A stretch of DNA of 64,000 nucleotides from Staphylococcus pragensis (GTDB lineage Bacteria; Bacillota; Bacilli; Staphylococcales; Staphylococcaceae): assembly GCF_004785665.1 (NCBI RefSeq), contig NZ_SRPJ01000001.1:124001-188000 (forward strand). The letters run 5' to 3'. Position numbers and translations under genes: made by a program. Below are positions 1-9,336 of the stretch, in pieces. Within the stretch, counting starts at the first letter, position 1. Each line of letters starts with the position of its first letter. The notes beneath the pieces are model-generated. The model had not been told where the DNA came from and did no database searches. It was given only the letters and a program-made list of their open reading frames with translations.

Positions 1-196
1 ACGAGAATACGAAATGTTGATGGAACGTATTGAGCAGACAGAAGTGCGCTTAGAACAAATCGACGAAGAAATGATAGAAGCAAGTGCAGATTACGCTAAA
101 ATTAAAGAATTAAATGAAGAAAAAGAACAGCTGGAACAAACTTATGATATAGACATCACGAGATGGAGTGAACTTGAAGAAATAAAAGAGCAATAA
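1..196 (+). CDS. ABC-F family ATPase, C-terminal end (partial)
   Basis: The reading frame is open from base 2 to the stop at 196, so only about the last 64 residues are present. They form a charged, Glu/Lys-rich heptad-like coiled coil (LEQIDEEMIEASADYAKIKE and onward, ending in EEIKEQ). This is typical of the C-terminal coiled coil of Uup/YfmR-type ABC-F proteins, which act on ribosomes. No ATPase motif is inside the window, so the family call rests on the tail and on position next to recQ. The recQ start is 13 bp downstream, suggesting co-transcription. Confidence 0.65.
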   Translation, partial: REYEMLMERIEQTEVRLEQIDEEMIEASADYAKIKELNEEKEQLEQTYDIDITRWSELEEIKEQ

Positions 197-209
197 GGGG
201 AAAATTCGT

Positions 210-1988
210 ATGGAAGCAACGTTATCGCATTATTTTGGGTACGAAACATTTAGACCGGGACAAAAAGAAATCATTACTAAAATAATGGATCATCATAATG
301 TTTTGGGCGTACTGCCTACAGGTGGCGGTAAATCTATTTGTTATCAAGTACCTGGTCTAATGCTTGGGGGAACGACTATTGTTATTAGCCCATTAATTTC
401 TTTGATGAAAGACCAAGTAGACCAATTAAAGGCGATGGGGATTAACGCAGCCTATTTAAATAGTAGTTTAAGTAAGAAACAACAAAAAGAGATTGAAACT
501 GAATTAATGGCAGGTGACATTCAATTTTTATATGTTGCACCTGAACGTTTCGACAATGGCTATTTTTTAAACTTACTAAGCAAACTTAATATTCAATTAA
601 TTGCTTTTGATGAAGCACACTGTATTTCTAAATGGGGGCATGATTTCCGTCCTAGTTATCAAAGTGTCATCCAGAAAGTGTTTACGCTTCCTCAAAATTT
701 CACTATCGTGGCCTTAACAGCAACAGCTACTGCAGAAGTACAACAAGATATTATGGAGAAACTTAATATTGGTAAATATGACGAAGTGAAGACAAGCACG
801 AAACGTCGTAATCTTATCTTCAAAGTTAATCCTACCTATCAACGCCAGAAATTTGTGATTGATTATGTACAAAAACACAAAGACCAAGCAGGTATTATTT
901 ATTGTTCAACACGTAAACAAGTGGAAGAATTACAAGAAGCTCTAGATTCTGTAAAAGTGACGTCAGCGATTTATCATGCAGGACTAACGAATAAAGAACG
1001 TGAAGAAGCACAAAATGATTTTGTGTTTGATCGTGTAAAAGTAGTTATCGCAACTAACGCATTTGGTATGGGTATTGATAAATCTAATGTCAGATATGTT
1101 ATTCATTATAATATGCCTGGTGACATTGAATCTTACTATCAAGAAGCGGGTCGTGCAGGAAGAGATGGTTTAGAAAGTGAATGTATTTTATTGTTTAGTG
1201 AACGTGATAAAGGTTTACATGAGTATTTTATTACGGTTTCTCAAGCTGATGATGATTATAAAGATAAAATGGGCGAAAAACTCACTAAAATGATTCAGTA
1301 CACTAAAACGAAGAAATGCTTAGAAGCTACAATCGTGCATTATTTTGAACCTAATGAGAAATTAGAAGAATGCGGTCAATGTAGTAGTTGTATTCAACAA
1401 AATAAAACTTATGATATGACGCAAGAAGCTAAAATGATTATTAGTTGTGTCGCGCGTATGCGTCAACAAGAAAGTTATAGTGTGATCATCCAAGTACTGC
1501 GTGGAGAAATTACGGACTATATCAAATATAATGACTACGATAAATTAACTACACACGGCTTAATGAAAGATTATAGAACATCTGAGTTAAGTCACTTAAT
1601 TGACGAACTACGTTTTAAAGGGTTCTTAAATGAATACGATGAAATTTTAACTTGTGACGAAAGTGTTAAACAATTGCTTAACAATGATAAGAAGGTTTAT
1701 ACAACACCATTTAAGCAAAAATCAAAAGAAAAAGTATTTATTAATACAGTTGAAGGTGTAGACCGAGCGTTATATGGAGAATTAGTTGAAGTACGTCGTC
1801 AACTAAGCGAAAAATTAGATATTGCACCAGTAAGTATCTTTTCAGATTATACGCTAGAAGAATTTGCAAAGCGTAAGCCAGAATCTAAACTAGAAATGAT
1901 TGCCATTGACGGCGTAGGTAGTTATAAATTAAAACATTATTGTCCTAAGTTTTTAGAAACAATTCAATCTTACAAAACAAGTATATAA
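210..1988 (+). CDS. recQ: ATP-dependent DNA helicase RecQ
   Basis: This is a 3'-5' DNA helicase of 592 aa for recombination repair and restart of stalled forks. Walker A (LPTGGGKS) lies near residues 35-42 and the DEAH box near 134-137. The second RecA-like domain carries the arginine-rich motif VI (QEAGRAGRDG). A zinc-binding region with four Cys (KKCLEA...ECGQCSSC) lies near 370-395, followed by a winged helix and a C-terminal HRDC-like segment. The start ATG has an AGGGG ribosome site 7-8 bases upstream. It is slightly shorter than enterobacterial RecQ but complete. It probably shares a transcript with the preceding ABC-F gene and ends at a strong terminator. Confidence 0.93.
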   Translation: MEATLSHYFGYETFRPGQKEIITKIMDHHNVLGVLPTGGGKSICYQVPGLMLGGTTIVISPLISLMKDQVDQLKAMGINAAYLNSSLSKKQQKEIETELMAGDIQFLYVAPERFDNGYFLNLLSKLNIQLIAFDEAHCISKWGHDFRPSYQSVIQKVFTLPQNFTIVALTATATAEVQQDIMEKLNIGKYDEVKTSTKRRNLIFKVNPTYQRQKFVIDYVQKHKDQAGIIYCSTRKQVEELQEALDSVKVTSAIYHAGLTNKEREEAQNDFVFDRVKVVIATNAFGMGIDKSNVRYVIHYNMPGDIESYYQEAGRAGRDGLESECILLFSERDKGLHEYFITVSQADDDYKDKMGEKLTKMIQYTKTKKCLEATIVHYFEPNEKLEECGQCSSCIQQNKTYDMTQEAKMIISCVARMRQQESYSVIIQVLRGEITDYIKYNDYDKLTTHGLMKDYRTSELSHLIDELRFKGFLNEYDEILTCDESVKQLLNNDKKVYTTPFKQKSKEKVFINTVEGVDRALYGELVEVRRQLSEKLDIAPVSIFSDYTLEEFAKRKPESKLEMIAIDGVGSYKLKHYCPKFLETIQSYKTSI

Positions 1989-1995
1989 GTATGAA

Positions 1996-2037
1996 ATAAG
2001 GTTTGAGCATTGATAAAGTGCTAAACCTTATTTTTTT
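1996..2037 (+). terminator. Terminator after recQ
   Basis: An inverted repeat (ATAAGGTTT-AGCA paired with TGCT-AAACCTTAT) is followed by seven T residues. It separates recQ from the transporter operon. Confidence 0.85.
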
Positions 2038-2159
2038 GAATATAAAATTATTGTTAAAATTAATAAATCAATTAAATATGAATTTAGCATTAAACATGTT
2101 TTAATAGGGAATAAGTAATGCAAAAAGTCTGTCTAGGCAGTATAAATGAAGGTGACGAA

Positions 2160-3122
2160 ATGATTGAATTTAAAGACGTAACTAAACGTTACGGAAGAAA
2201 TATTGCTGTAGATAATGTGAGCTTTAAAATAAATGAGGGAGAATTTTTTGTACTGATTGGGCCTTCAGGTTGTGGTAAAACAACGACATTAAAAATGATC
2301 AATCGACTCATACCATTAAGCGAAGGTTATATTTATTTTAAAGATAAACCTATTAGTGATTATCCTGTATATGAAATGCGTTGGGATATAGGGTATGTGT
2401 TACAACAAATTGCCTTATTCCCGCATATGACAATAAAAGAGAATATTGCGCAAGTACCGCAAATGAAAAAATGGAAAGAAAATGATATTAACCAACGGGT
2501 TGATGAATTATTAAACATGGTGGGGTTAGAACCAGAGAAATATCGTGACCGTAAACCAGATGAACTTTCAGGTGGTCAACGCCAAAGGGTTGGTGTCGTA
2601 CGCGCATTAGCAGCAGATCCGCCTGTTATTTTAATGGATGAACCATTTAGTGCGTTAGATCCTATTAGTCGCGAGAAATTGCAAGATGACTTAATCAAAT
2701 TACAAACACAAATTAAGAAAACGATTGTCTTTGTTACCCATGATATTGAAGAAGCGATGAAATTAGGCGACCGAATTTGCTTGCTAAATAATGGTCATGT
2801 TGAACAAATCGATACACCAGAAGGTTTCCGCGCACATCCTAAAAATCAATTTGTTGAAGAATTCATGGGTCATCACTTACATCAAGATAAAGAGGAATTA
2901 ATATTAAAAGATTTAAATATAACTGCGCCATTAACTGAAAACGGCGTACAACACGACTATCCAATCGTTCATAGCAACGTAAAACTACGTGATATTTATT
3001 CAACGTTAGCTCAACATGAAGCGGTCATTGTTGAAGATGCCGATACCTCAACTCAGTCATTGTTAAAACGTGAAGATATCTTTAAGTATTTATCTGAAAC
3101 GGACAAGGAGGTTAAAGCATGA
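2160..3122 (+). CDS. ABC transporter ATP-binding subunit, OpuCA/EgtV type
   Basis: This is the ATPase of a type I importer for a small quaternary-amine-like solute. It has Walker A (GPSGCGKTT), the Q-loop, signature LSGGQRQRVGV, Walker B (VILMDEPFSALD) and the switch His (VTHD). A degenerate CBS-like C-terminal part of about 90 residues follows the ATPase core. I choose the ATG at 2160 because GAAGGTGA precedes it at good spacing and the protein then begins MIEFKDV like the family. An upstream in-frame ATG at 2118 would add 14 residues and also has a weak AGGGA site. The gene overlaps the downstream permease by four bases (ATGA), so the two are translationally coupled. Staphylococci carry a separate OpuC system, so this pair may have a different substrate. 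Confidence 0.85.
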   Translation: MIEFKDVTKRYGRNIAVDNVSFKINEGEFFVLIGPSGCGKTTTLKMINRLIPLSEGYIYFKDKPISDYPVYEMRWDIGYVLQQIALFPHMTIKENIAQVPQMKKWKENDINQRVDELLNMVGLEPEKYRDRKPDELSGGQRQRVGVVRALAADPPVILMDEPFSALDPISREKLQDDLIKLQTQIKKTIVFVTHDIEEAMKLGDRICLLNNGHVEQIDTPEGFRAHPKNQFVEEFMGHHLHQDKEELILKDLNITAPLTENGVQHDYPIVHSNVKLRDIYSTLAQHEAVIVEDADTSTQSLLKREDIFKYLSETDKEVKA

Positions 3123-4633
3123 ATGAATTATTCACGACACTAAGCGATCGCAAAGGTGAGTTGCTTAGGACGATTATTGAACATATTCAAATTTCATTTA
3201 TTGCGCTATTTATAGCTATCCTTATTGCTGTGCCACTTGGCATTGCTTTAACGAAGACGAAGCGATTATCAGAAATTGTCATGAATATCGCTGCAGTATT
3301 ACAGACGATTCCATCATTAGCATTATTAGGTTTAATGATACCTATCTTTGGTATTGGTAGAGTACCTGCGATTATTGCATTAGTTGTCTACGCATTATTG
3401 CCTATTTTAAGAAATACATATACTGGTATTCAAGAAGTAGATCCGTCACTTATAGAAGCAGCTAAAGGGATTGGCATGAAACCAATGCGTCGTCTAACGA
3501 AAGTGGAATTACCTATCGCTATGCCAGTCATCATGGCCGGAATTCGCACAGCGATGGTACTAATTATCGGTACTGCAACACTTGCTGCGCTAATTGGTGC
3601 TGGTGGTTTAGGGGATTTAATTTTATTAGGTATCGACCGAAATAATACATCTCTTATTTTAATAGGTGCCATTCCTGCAGCTTTACTTGCGATTATCTTT
3701 GATTTAGTACTTCGCTTTATGGAGAAGTTATCATATAAGAAATTGCTTATTACGATTGGTATTATCGTATTAATTATCTTGCTAGCTATTGTCGTACCAC
3801 TTTTCGGGAAAAAGGGCGATAATATTACGTTGGCGGGTAAATTAGGTTCTGAACCGTCGATTATTACAAATATGTATAAAATACTGATTGAAGATGAAAC
3901 TGACGATACTGTCGATGTTAAAGATGGCATGGGTAAAACGTCGTTCCTATTCAATGCGTTGAAATCAGATGATATTGACGGTTATTTAGAATTTACTGGA
4001 ACTGTATTAGGTGAATTAACTAAAGAGGACCTTAAATCGAAAAAAGAAAATGCGGTTTACAATCAAGCAAAACAAAGTCTTGAGAAAAAATATGATATGA
4101 CGATGTTGAAACCAATGAAATATAACAATACGTATGCTTTAGCAGTGAAGAAAGACTTTGCTAAAGAACATCATATTAAAACAATTGGTGATTTACAGAA
4201 AGTTGAAGATCAATTGAAACCAGGCTTTACGATGGAATTTAATGATCGTCCTGATGGTTACAAAGCCGTGGCGAAAGCGTATGACTTAAACTTATCTAAT
4301 ATTAAGAAGATGGAGCCTAAATTGCGATACACAGCCGTTGAGAAAGGTGATATTAACTTAATTGACGCGTATTCAACAGATGCTGAGTTAAAACAATATA
4401 ATATGGTTGTGTTAGAAGATGATAAACATGTCTTCCCACCATATCAAGGCGCACCATTATTTAAAGAGAAATTCTTGAAAGAACATCCAGAAATTAAAAA
4501 ACCGCTAAATAAATTGGCAGGTAAAATTTCAGATGAAGAAATGCAAGAAATGAATTATAAGGTAACTGTGAAGAATGAAGACCCTTATAAAGTAGCGAAA
4601 CAATACCTACAAAAAGAAGGCTTAGTGAAATAA
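3119..4633 (+). CDS. ABC transporter permease fused to substrate-binding protein (OpuC/EgtU type)
   Basis: This 504-aa protein joins two functions in one chain. Residues 1 to about 205 form the BPD_transp_1 permease, with five to six membrane segments and the EAA-like loop (EAAKGIGMKPMRRLTKVELP). Another membrane helix near 210-230 leads into an extracellular OpuAC-like binding domain (about 235-504) with the GKLGSEPSIITNMYKILIED and DGYLEFTGT elements. Architecture and length match the OpuBC/BilEB/EgtU group, where the known substrates are choline, betaine, carnitine or, for EgtU, ergothioneine. Which one applies cannot be settled from sequence by eye. It overlaps its ATPase gene by four bases and is followed by a strong terminator. 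Confidence 0.85.
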   Translation: MNELFTTLSDRKGELLRTIIEHIQISFIALFIAILIAVPLGIALTKTKRLSEIVMNIAAVLQTIPSLALLGLMIPIFGIGRVPAIIALVVYALLPILRNTYTGIQEVDPSLIEAAKGIGMKPMRRLTKVELPIAMPVIMAGIRTAMVLIIGTATLAALIGAGGLGDLILLGIDRNNTSLILIGAIPAALLAIIFDLVLRFMEKLSYKKLLITIGIIVLIILLAIVVPLFGKKGDNITLAGKLGSEPSIITNMYKILIEDETDDTVDVKDGMGKTSFLFNALKSDDIDGYLEFTGTVLGELTKEDLKSKKENAVYNQAKQSLEKKYDMTMLKPMKYNNTYALAVKKDFAKEHHIKTIGDLQKVEDQLKPGFTMEFNDRPDGYKAVAKAYDLNLSNIKKMEPKLRYTAVEKGDINLIDAYSTDAELKQYNMVVLEDDKHVFPPYQGAPLFKEKFLKEHPEIKKPLNKLAGKISDEEMQEMNYKVTVKNEDPYKVAKQYLQKEGLVK

Positions 4634-4643
4634 TTATTTGTTG

Positions 4644-4701
4644 AGGAATGAAACAACAATCGGTTTTTGACGACTGATTGCACTGTTTCATTCCTTTTTT
4701 A
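4644..4701 (+). terminator. Terminator after permease fusion gene
   Basis: A 12-bp perfect stem (AGGAATGAAACA with TGTTTCATTCCT) has a further inner CAATC/GATTG stem and is followed by a T run. Confidence 0.88.
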
Positions 4702-4802
4702 TATTCAGTAAATGATAACTTGAATTGTAATCTTGACTTAACTTCTTTACACTAGAGTTTAATACAAAAATATATAGATGTATTTATAAGGGGTGGGGGA
4801 AA

Positions 4803-6317
4803 TTGAATACGAAAAACTATTCAAGACAAGAAATTGTTAATAGTGTGCCTCAAAAAGGATTTTTTGGGCATCCAAAAGGACTTAGTACGCTGTTCTTTAC
4901 AGAGTTTTGGGAGCGCTTTAGTTATTATGGTATGAAAGCCATTTTAGCTTATTACTTATATTATTCTGTAAGTAAAGGTGGCTTTGGCTTACCACAAGGT
5001 ACAGCCTTACAAATTGTGTCTTTATACGGGGCGTTGATTTATATGTCAGGCACAATCGGTGGATGGATAGCCGATAGAATAATTGGCACAAGACATGCGC
5101 TATTTTATGGCGGTATCTTAATCATGTTTGGTCATATTTTATTAACGATACCGGGTAATCTAACGGTCGTTATGATTGCATTATTACTATTAATTATCGG
5201 TACTGGATTGCTAAAGCCAAACATTTCTACAACAGTAGGAGAGTTGTATGATCATAATGATAAACGTCTAGATGCGGCTTTCACGATATTTTATATGGGG
5301 ATTAACCTAGGTAGCTTTTTATCACCATTTGCGACAGGATACTTACAAACTCGATTTGGCTTCCATTTCGGTTTTGCGATAGCCGCAATCGGAATGTTTA
5401 TAGGCCTAGTTATTTATTTAATCACTAATAAAAAGAATTTAGGTCTTGCAGGGGTAAGTGTACCTAATCCATTGCGTAAAGAAGAAATCAAAAGACTATC
5501 TATGATTACAGCAATTGCAGTTGTAGTATTCGCTATAGTATTGCTTATTTTACAATTAGTAGGTCACTTAAGTTTATCAAGCTTCAGTGTAATCGTGACG
5601 CTAATCGGTGTGTTATTGCCAATTGGTATTTTTGTTTATATGTTATCAAGTAATAAAACGCGTAAGGAAGAACGTACAAGAATTTATAGTTACATACCAT
5701 TATTTATTACTTCTGTCGCTTTTTGGATGATTCAAGAGCAAGGTTCAACGATTTTAGCTAACTTTGCTGACCAAAAAACAGAATTAAGTTTAAATAAATT
5801 AACGCATGGTTTAATTGATTTCCATATTCCAGCAGCATGGTTTCAGTCTATTAATCCTATTTTTATTATCTTTTTAGCACCTGTATTTGCGAATGTATGG
5901 ACGAAGCTAGGTAAACGCAATCCAAGTACAGTTTATAAATTTGCAGCTGGCGCTATCTTTGCAGGTATTTCATATTTAGTAATGATTATTCCGTTAAGTA
6001 GTCATGCACATTTAATACATCCAATTTGGCTTGTGTTAAGTTTCTTCTTGATTTCGATTGGAGAGCTTTGTATTTCACCGGTAGGTTTATCTGTGACATC
6101 GAAATTAGCACCTGCGAAATTTTCAGCTCAAATGATGGCATTGTGGATGTTAAGTAATGCGACAGCCCAAAGTCTTAACAGTCAAATTGTGGTGTTATTT
6201 AAGATGATTAGTGAGAAAGAATTCTTCTTATATTCTGGATTATTTACGTTAATTATTGGCGTTGTTTTAATTGTGATTTCACCAATGGTTAAGAAAGCGA
6301 TGGGCGACGTGCAATAA
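4803..6317 (+). CDS. Proton-dependent oligopeptide (POT) transporter, first paralogue
   Basis: This is a 504-aa MFS-type di-/tripeptide:proton symporter with about 12-14 hydrophobic segments. The POT signature EFWERFSYYGM (ExxER) lies near residues 35-45 and the second family motif (NLGSFLSPFATGYL) near 165-180. It starts with TTG at 4803 behind a very purine-rich site (AAGGGGTGGGGG). It begins almost identically to the minus-strand transporter at 9337-10842 (QKGFFGHPKGL here, QKGFFGHPRGL there), so the two are paralogues. The gene appears to be a single transcription unit, with the terminator of the previous operon upstream and hisC downstream behind its own leader. Confidence 0.88.
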   Translation: MNTKNYSRQEIVNSVPQKGFFGHPKGLSTLFFTEFWERFSYYGMKAILAYYLYYSVSKGGFGLPQGTALQIVSLYGALIYMSGTIGGWIADRIIGTRHALFYGGILIMFGHILLTIPGNLTVVMIALLLLIIGTGLLKPNISTTVGELYDHNDKRLDAAFTIFYMGINLGSFLSPFATGYLQTRFGFHFGFAIAAIGMFIGLVIYLITNKKNLGLAGVSVPNPLRKEEIKRLSMITAIAVVVFAIVLLILQLVGHLSLSSFSVIVTLIGVLLPIGIFVYMLSSNKTRKEERTRIYSYIPLFITSVAFWMIQEQGSTILANFADQKTELSLNKLTHGLIDFHIPAAWFQSINPIFIIFLAPVFANVWTKLGKRNPSTVYKFAAGAIFAGISYLVMIIPLSSHAHLIHPIWLVLSFFLISIGELCISPVGLSVTSKLAPAKFSAQMMALWMLSNATAQSLNSQIVVLFKMISEKEFFLYSGLFTLIIGVVLIVISPMVKKAMGDVQ

Positions 6318-6443
6318 TATAGTTTTATTACTTTATTTTTTGAAAAGGATAATAAAGTGTTGGGCCTCCATTTTCAAAAAAGAAGAATAAATAGTGTATA
6401 ATTTAAATAAATGTTTATATTTAAGACAAAGGAGTGGTTGTAC

Positions 6444-7499
6444 ATGAAACAACAATTGAATCAACTATCAGCATATCAACCGGGCTTGTCACCGCAAGCG
6501 CTTAAAGAAAAACATGGGGTTGAAGGCGAACTTTATAAGTTGGCTTCTAACGAGAATTTGTATGGGCCATCGCCTAAAGTGAAAGAGGCCATTCAAGCAC
6601 AGTTAGATGAATTATACTATTATCCAGAAACAGGCTCACCTGCATTACGTCAAGCGATTAGTGCGCATTTAAATGTAGATGCTTCAAGAATTCTATTTGG
6701 CGCTGGGCTAGATGAAGTGATATTAATGATTTCACGTGCAGTTCTATCACCAGGGGATAAAATCGTGACGAGTGAAGGGACGTTTGGACAATACTATCAT
6801 AATGCGATTGTCGAATCGGCGGAAGTCGTGCAAGTGCCATTAAAGAATGGTGGCTTTGATTTAGAAGGGATTCTAAAAGAAGTGGATGACGATACGGCGT
6901 TAGTATGGGTATGTAACCCTAATAATCCTACGGGCACGTATTTCAGTCATGAGGAATTAGAACATTTCTTAGAACGAGTGCCTAGTCATGTACCTGTACT
7001 GATTGATGAAGCATATTTTGAATTTGTAACGGCGGAAGATTATCCTGACACATTGAAGTTACAAGAACGTTTTGATAATGCGTTTTTACTTAGAACATTT
7101 TCAAAGGCTTATGGATTAGCAGGATTACGTATTGGCTATGTCGTTGCGACCAATGAGGCCATTGAAAAGTGGAACATCATTCGTCCACCATTTAATGTGA
7201 CACGACTTTCAGAATATGCGGCTATTGCAGCATTAGAGGATCAAGCGTATTTGAAAGAAGTGACAGCTAAAAATGCGGTAGAACGTCAAAAATTCTATGG
7301 CATTCCACAAAGTGAACATTTCTTACCAAGTCAAACTAACTTTGTCTTTGTTGTAACGGATAAACCTCAAGCATTGTATGAGGCATTGTTACAAGTCGGA
7401 TGTATTACGCGTCCATTCCCAACTGGCGTGCGTATTACAATTGGCTTCCCTGAACAAAATGACAAAATGATTGAAGTATTGAAACACTTTGACTATTAA
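6444..7499 (+). CDS. hisC: Histidinol-phosphate aminotransferase HisC
   Basis: This is a 351-aa fold-type I PLP aminotransferase. [10 protein letters not shown] lies near the N terminus, [10 protein letters not shown] near residues 155-165, and the PLP lysine is in [16 protein letters not shown]. It converts imidazole-acetol phosphate and glutamate to histidinol phosphate, and related enzymes also accept aromatic 2-oxo acids. I use the ATG at 6444 because AAGGAG lies nine bases upstream. The longer frame from 6411 has no ribosome site and adds residues that do not resemble the family. No other his genes are nearby, so it may serve a broader amino acid transamination role. Confidence 0.92.
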   Translation: MKQQLNQLSAYQPGLSPQALKEKHGVEGELYKLASNENLYGPSPKVKEAIQAQLDELYYYPETGSPALRQAISAHLNVDASRILFGAGLDEVILMISRAVLSPGDKIVTSEGTFGQYYHNAIVESAEVVQVPLKNGGFDLEGILKEVDDDTALVWVCNPNNPTGTYFSHEELEHFLERVPSHVPVLIDEAYFEFVTAEDYPDTLKLQERFDNAFLLRTFSKAYGLAGLRIGYVVATNEAIEKWNIIRPPFNVTRLSEYAAIAALEDQAYLKEVTAKNAVERQKFYGIPQSEHFLPSQTNFVFVVTDKPQALYEALLQVGCITRPFPTGVRITIGFPEQNDKMIEVLKHFDY

Positions 7500-7622
7500 G
7501 AATTTGGATAATCTGTATCGAGTGCACCGTCAAGTAAGTGTTCAAATTTTGAATTCTGTTCTGACCTTAAAATTTTTGCTATACTTTAACGGTATATAGG
7601 TAATGATTAAGGGAGAGATTAG

Positions 7623-8159
7623 ATGTCTAGAAAATCTATAGCAATTGATATGGATGAAGTATTGGCTGATACATTAGGTGCGATTATTGAAGCAGTTAAT
7701 GTTAAAACAGAATTAGGCATTACTGTGGAATCATTAAATGGACAGAAATTGAAGCATGTTATTCCTGAACATGATGGTTTAGTGCGTGACATTTTACGTG
7801 CACCAGGTTTCTTTAGAAATTTACAAGTGATGCCACACGCACAAGAAGTTGTTGAGAAACTGACGGAGAAGTATGATGTCTATATCGCGACTGCTGCGAT
7901 GGATGTGCCAACTTCATTTCATGACAAGTATGAGTGGTTACTTGAATTCTTCCCATTCTTAGATCCACAACAGTTTGTATTCTGTGGCCGTAAGAATGTA
8001 GTGAAAACAGATTATTTAATAGATGATAATCCTCGTCAGCTCCAAATATTCGAGGGTGAACCAATTATCTTTACTGCTTCTCATAATACTAACGAAGACC
8101 GTTTTAAACGTGTGAATGGCTGGAAAGATGTGGAAGCATTTTTCCTAGGAGAAGAATAA
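7623..8159 (+). CDS. 5'(3')-deoxyribonucleotidase (HAD family)
   Basis: The 178-aa protein carries HAD motif I (DMDEVLADT, with the two catalytic Asp), a motif II Thr region (YIATAAMD) and the late acidic motif (YLIDDNPRQ). This matches the NT5C-like nucleotidases that dephosphorylate dNMPs. RBS GGGAGAG lies upstream of the ATG. It is a single gene bounded by a strong bidirectional terminator. Confidence 0.85.
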   Translation: MSRKSIAIDMDEVLADTLGAIIEAVNVKTELGITVESLNGQKLKHVIPEHDGLVRDILRAPGFFRNLQVMPHAQEVVEKLTEKYDVYIATAAMDVPTSFHDKYEWLLEFFPFLDPQQFVFCGRKNVVKTDYLIDDNPRQLQIFEGEPIIFTASHNTNEDRFKRVNGWKDVEAFFLGEE

Positions 8160-8224
8160 AAACAGCGATTAAGGTATGCAACAATGCAAGACATTGTAGG
8201 CTACCTTAATCGCTGTTTATTTTT
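8158..8224. terminator. Bidirectional terminator between nucleotidase and lipid kinase genes
   Basis: A 17-bp perfect inverted repeat (AAACAGCGATTAAGGTA at 8160-8176, with its complement at 8202-8218) is flanked by A-rich sequence on the left and T-rich sequence on the right. It can serve the converging genes on both strands. Confidence 0.9.
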
Positions 8225-8230
8225 AATCAG

Positions 8231-9160
8231 TTATTTGTTATTTTCATCGTCAGAGCAAGTAAGAATTTGAAGTGCTTGAGGCAATACATCGATTTCAATA
8301 GGAGTTTCTAAATTAATTTCTCCATCGATATCAACTTTCATTGTAGGTTCCGTTGATAAAGTGATATGAGAGCCTGGAATATGATCGATACCTTGCGTAA
8401 TTTCATTCCAAGTCATACTATCTCTTTTCTTAAAGACATCATTTAGGATGCTAAAGCTTTGTTTATCGAATATGAAGCTATTTACTTTCCCATCTTGAGG
8501 AGAAAGGTCTGTCAGTGGAATACGTCCGCCTCCAATATTAGGTCCATTGGCAATAACAAGCATAGAAGTATTACCAGTATGTTCTTCTCCATCCACCGTT
8601 AACTTAAAGTCAAAATGTTCGGGATTCATTAGTGTTTTAACTGTTGAACCAATATAGCTTAATTTGCCAAAGATATCTTTACGGCCTTCTTGAACATTTT
8701 CGGCATTTTGCACGATTAAGCCTAATCCAACAAAGTTTAGTACGTACGTGCCATTCACTTTCATGACATCATATGTTTCAAGATGAGCATCAACTAATTG
8801 TTCACTCGCTTTTTCATAATCAGCATCTAGATTTAATGTTTTAGTGAAGTCATTAAATGTGCCTCCAGGGATGATACCCATTGGAATATTAAGGTCATTA
8901 GCCATCACACCATTGACCAGTTCATTCACCGTGCCATCTCCACCTAATATAAATACAATATCTACATCATCGCTATAAGCATGTGTTTTAATTTGTTCGC
9001 AATATTTAATAATATCGCCTTCGTTTTCACTTAATTGAATAGATAAGTGTTTACAAAGTTTAGTTAGAGATTTCGTTACTGCTCCTAAACCTTCGTATAT
9101 ATCTTTTAGGCCACTATGTTCATGGTAGAATAGTACGCCATGATTAAATTTTTGAGTCAT
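8231..9160 (-). CDS. Diacylglycerol/sphingosine kinase-family lipid kinase
   Basis: The 309-aa protein has the DAGK catalytic-domain signature [12 protein letters not shown] near residue 75, followed by [15 protein letters not shown]. These are the nucleotide-binding elements of the DgkB/YegS/LCB5 fold. It probably phosphorylates a membrane lipid alcohol or a lipid-like substrate at the cytoplasmic face. The sequence does not tell whether it is the main DgkB of the cell or a paralogue. The ATG is preceded by a weak AGTAGG site. Confidence 0.8.
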   Translation of the reverse strand: MTQKFNHGVLFYHEHSGLKDIYEGLGAVTKSLTKLCKHLSIQLSENEGDIIKYCEQIKTHAYSDDVDIVFILGGDGTVNELVNGVMANDLNIPMGIIPGGTFNDFTKTLNLDADYEKASEQLVDAHLETYDVMKVNGTYVLNFVGLGLIVQNAENVQEGRKDIFGKLSYIGSTVKTLMNPEHFDFKLTVDGEEHTGNTSMLVIANGPNIGGGRIPLTDLSPQDGKVNSFIFDKQSFSILNDVFKKRDSMTWNEITQGIDHIPGSHITLSTEPTMKVDIDGEINLETPIEIDVLPQALQILTCSDDENNK

Positions 9161-9263
9161 ATAAATGCCTACTTTCGTCTTAAAACTTCAATTATATACT
9201 AATACCCTAATTATATATATGCTAATTACATCTTTTGAAAATGAAGAAAAGTAATTCATATAT

Positions 9264-9302
9264 AAAAGAAGGTTGAAACACATCTCTTGTTTCAACCTCA
9301 CG
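9264..9302 (-). terminator. Terminator after minus-strand POT transporter
   Basis: On the minus strand GAGGTTGAAACA pairs with TGTTTCAACCTTC and is followed by TTTTAT. It lies 35 bp past the stop of the 9337-10842 gene. Confidence 0.75.
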
Positions 9303-9336
9303 AATAACTAATTTAATTTTACTGCAATAAATTGAA

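Noticed and set aside
6320..6400. Hairpin ACTTTATT/AATAAAGT after the first POT gene
   Set aside because: There is no T-run on the plus strand and the stem is short and AT-only. I cannot call it a terminator.
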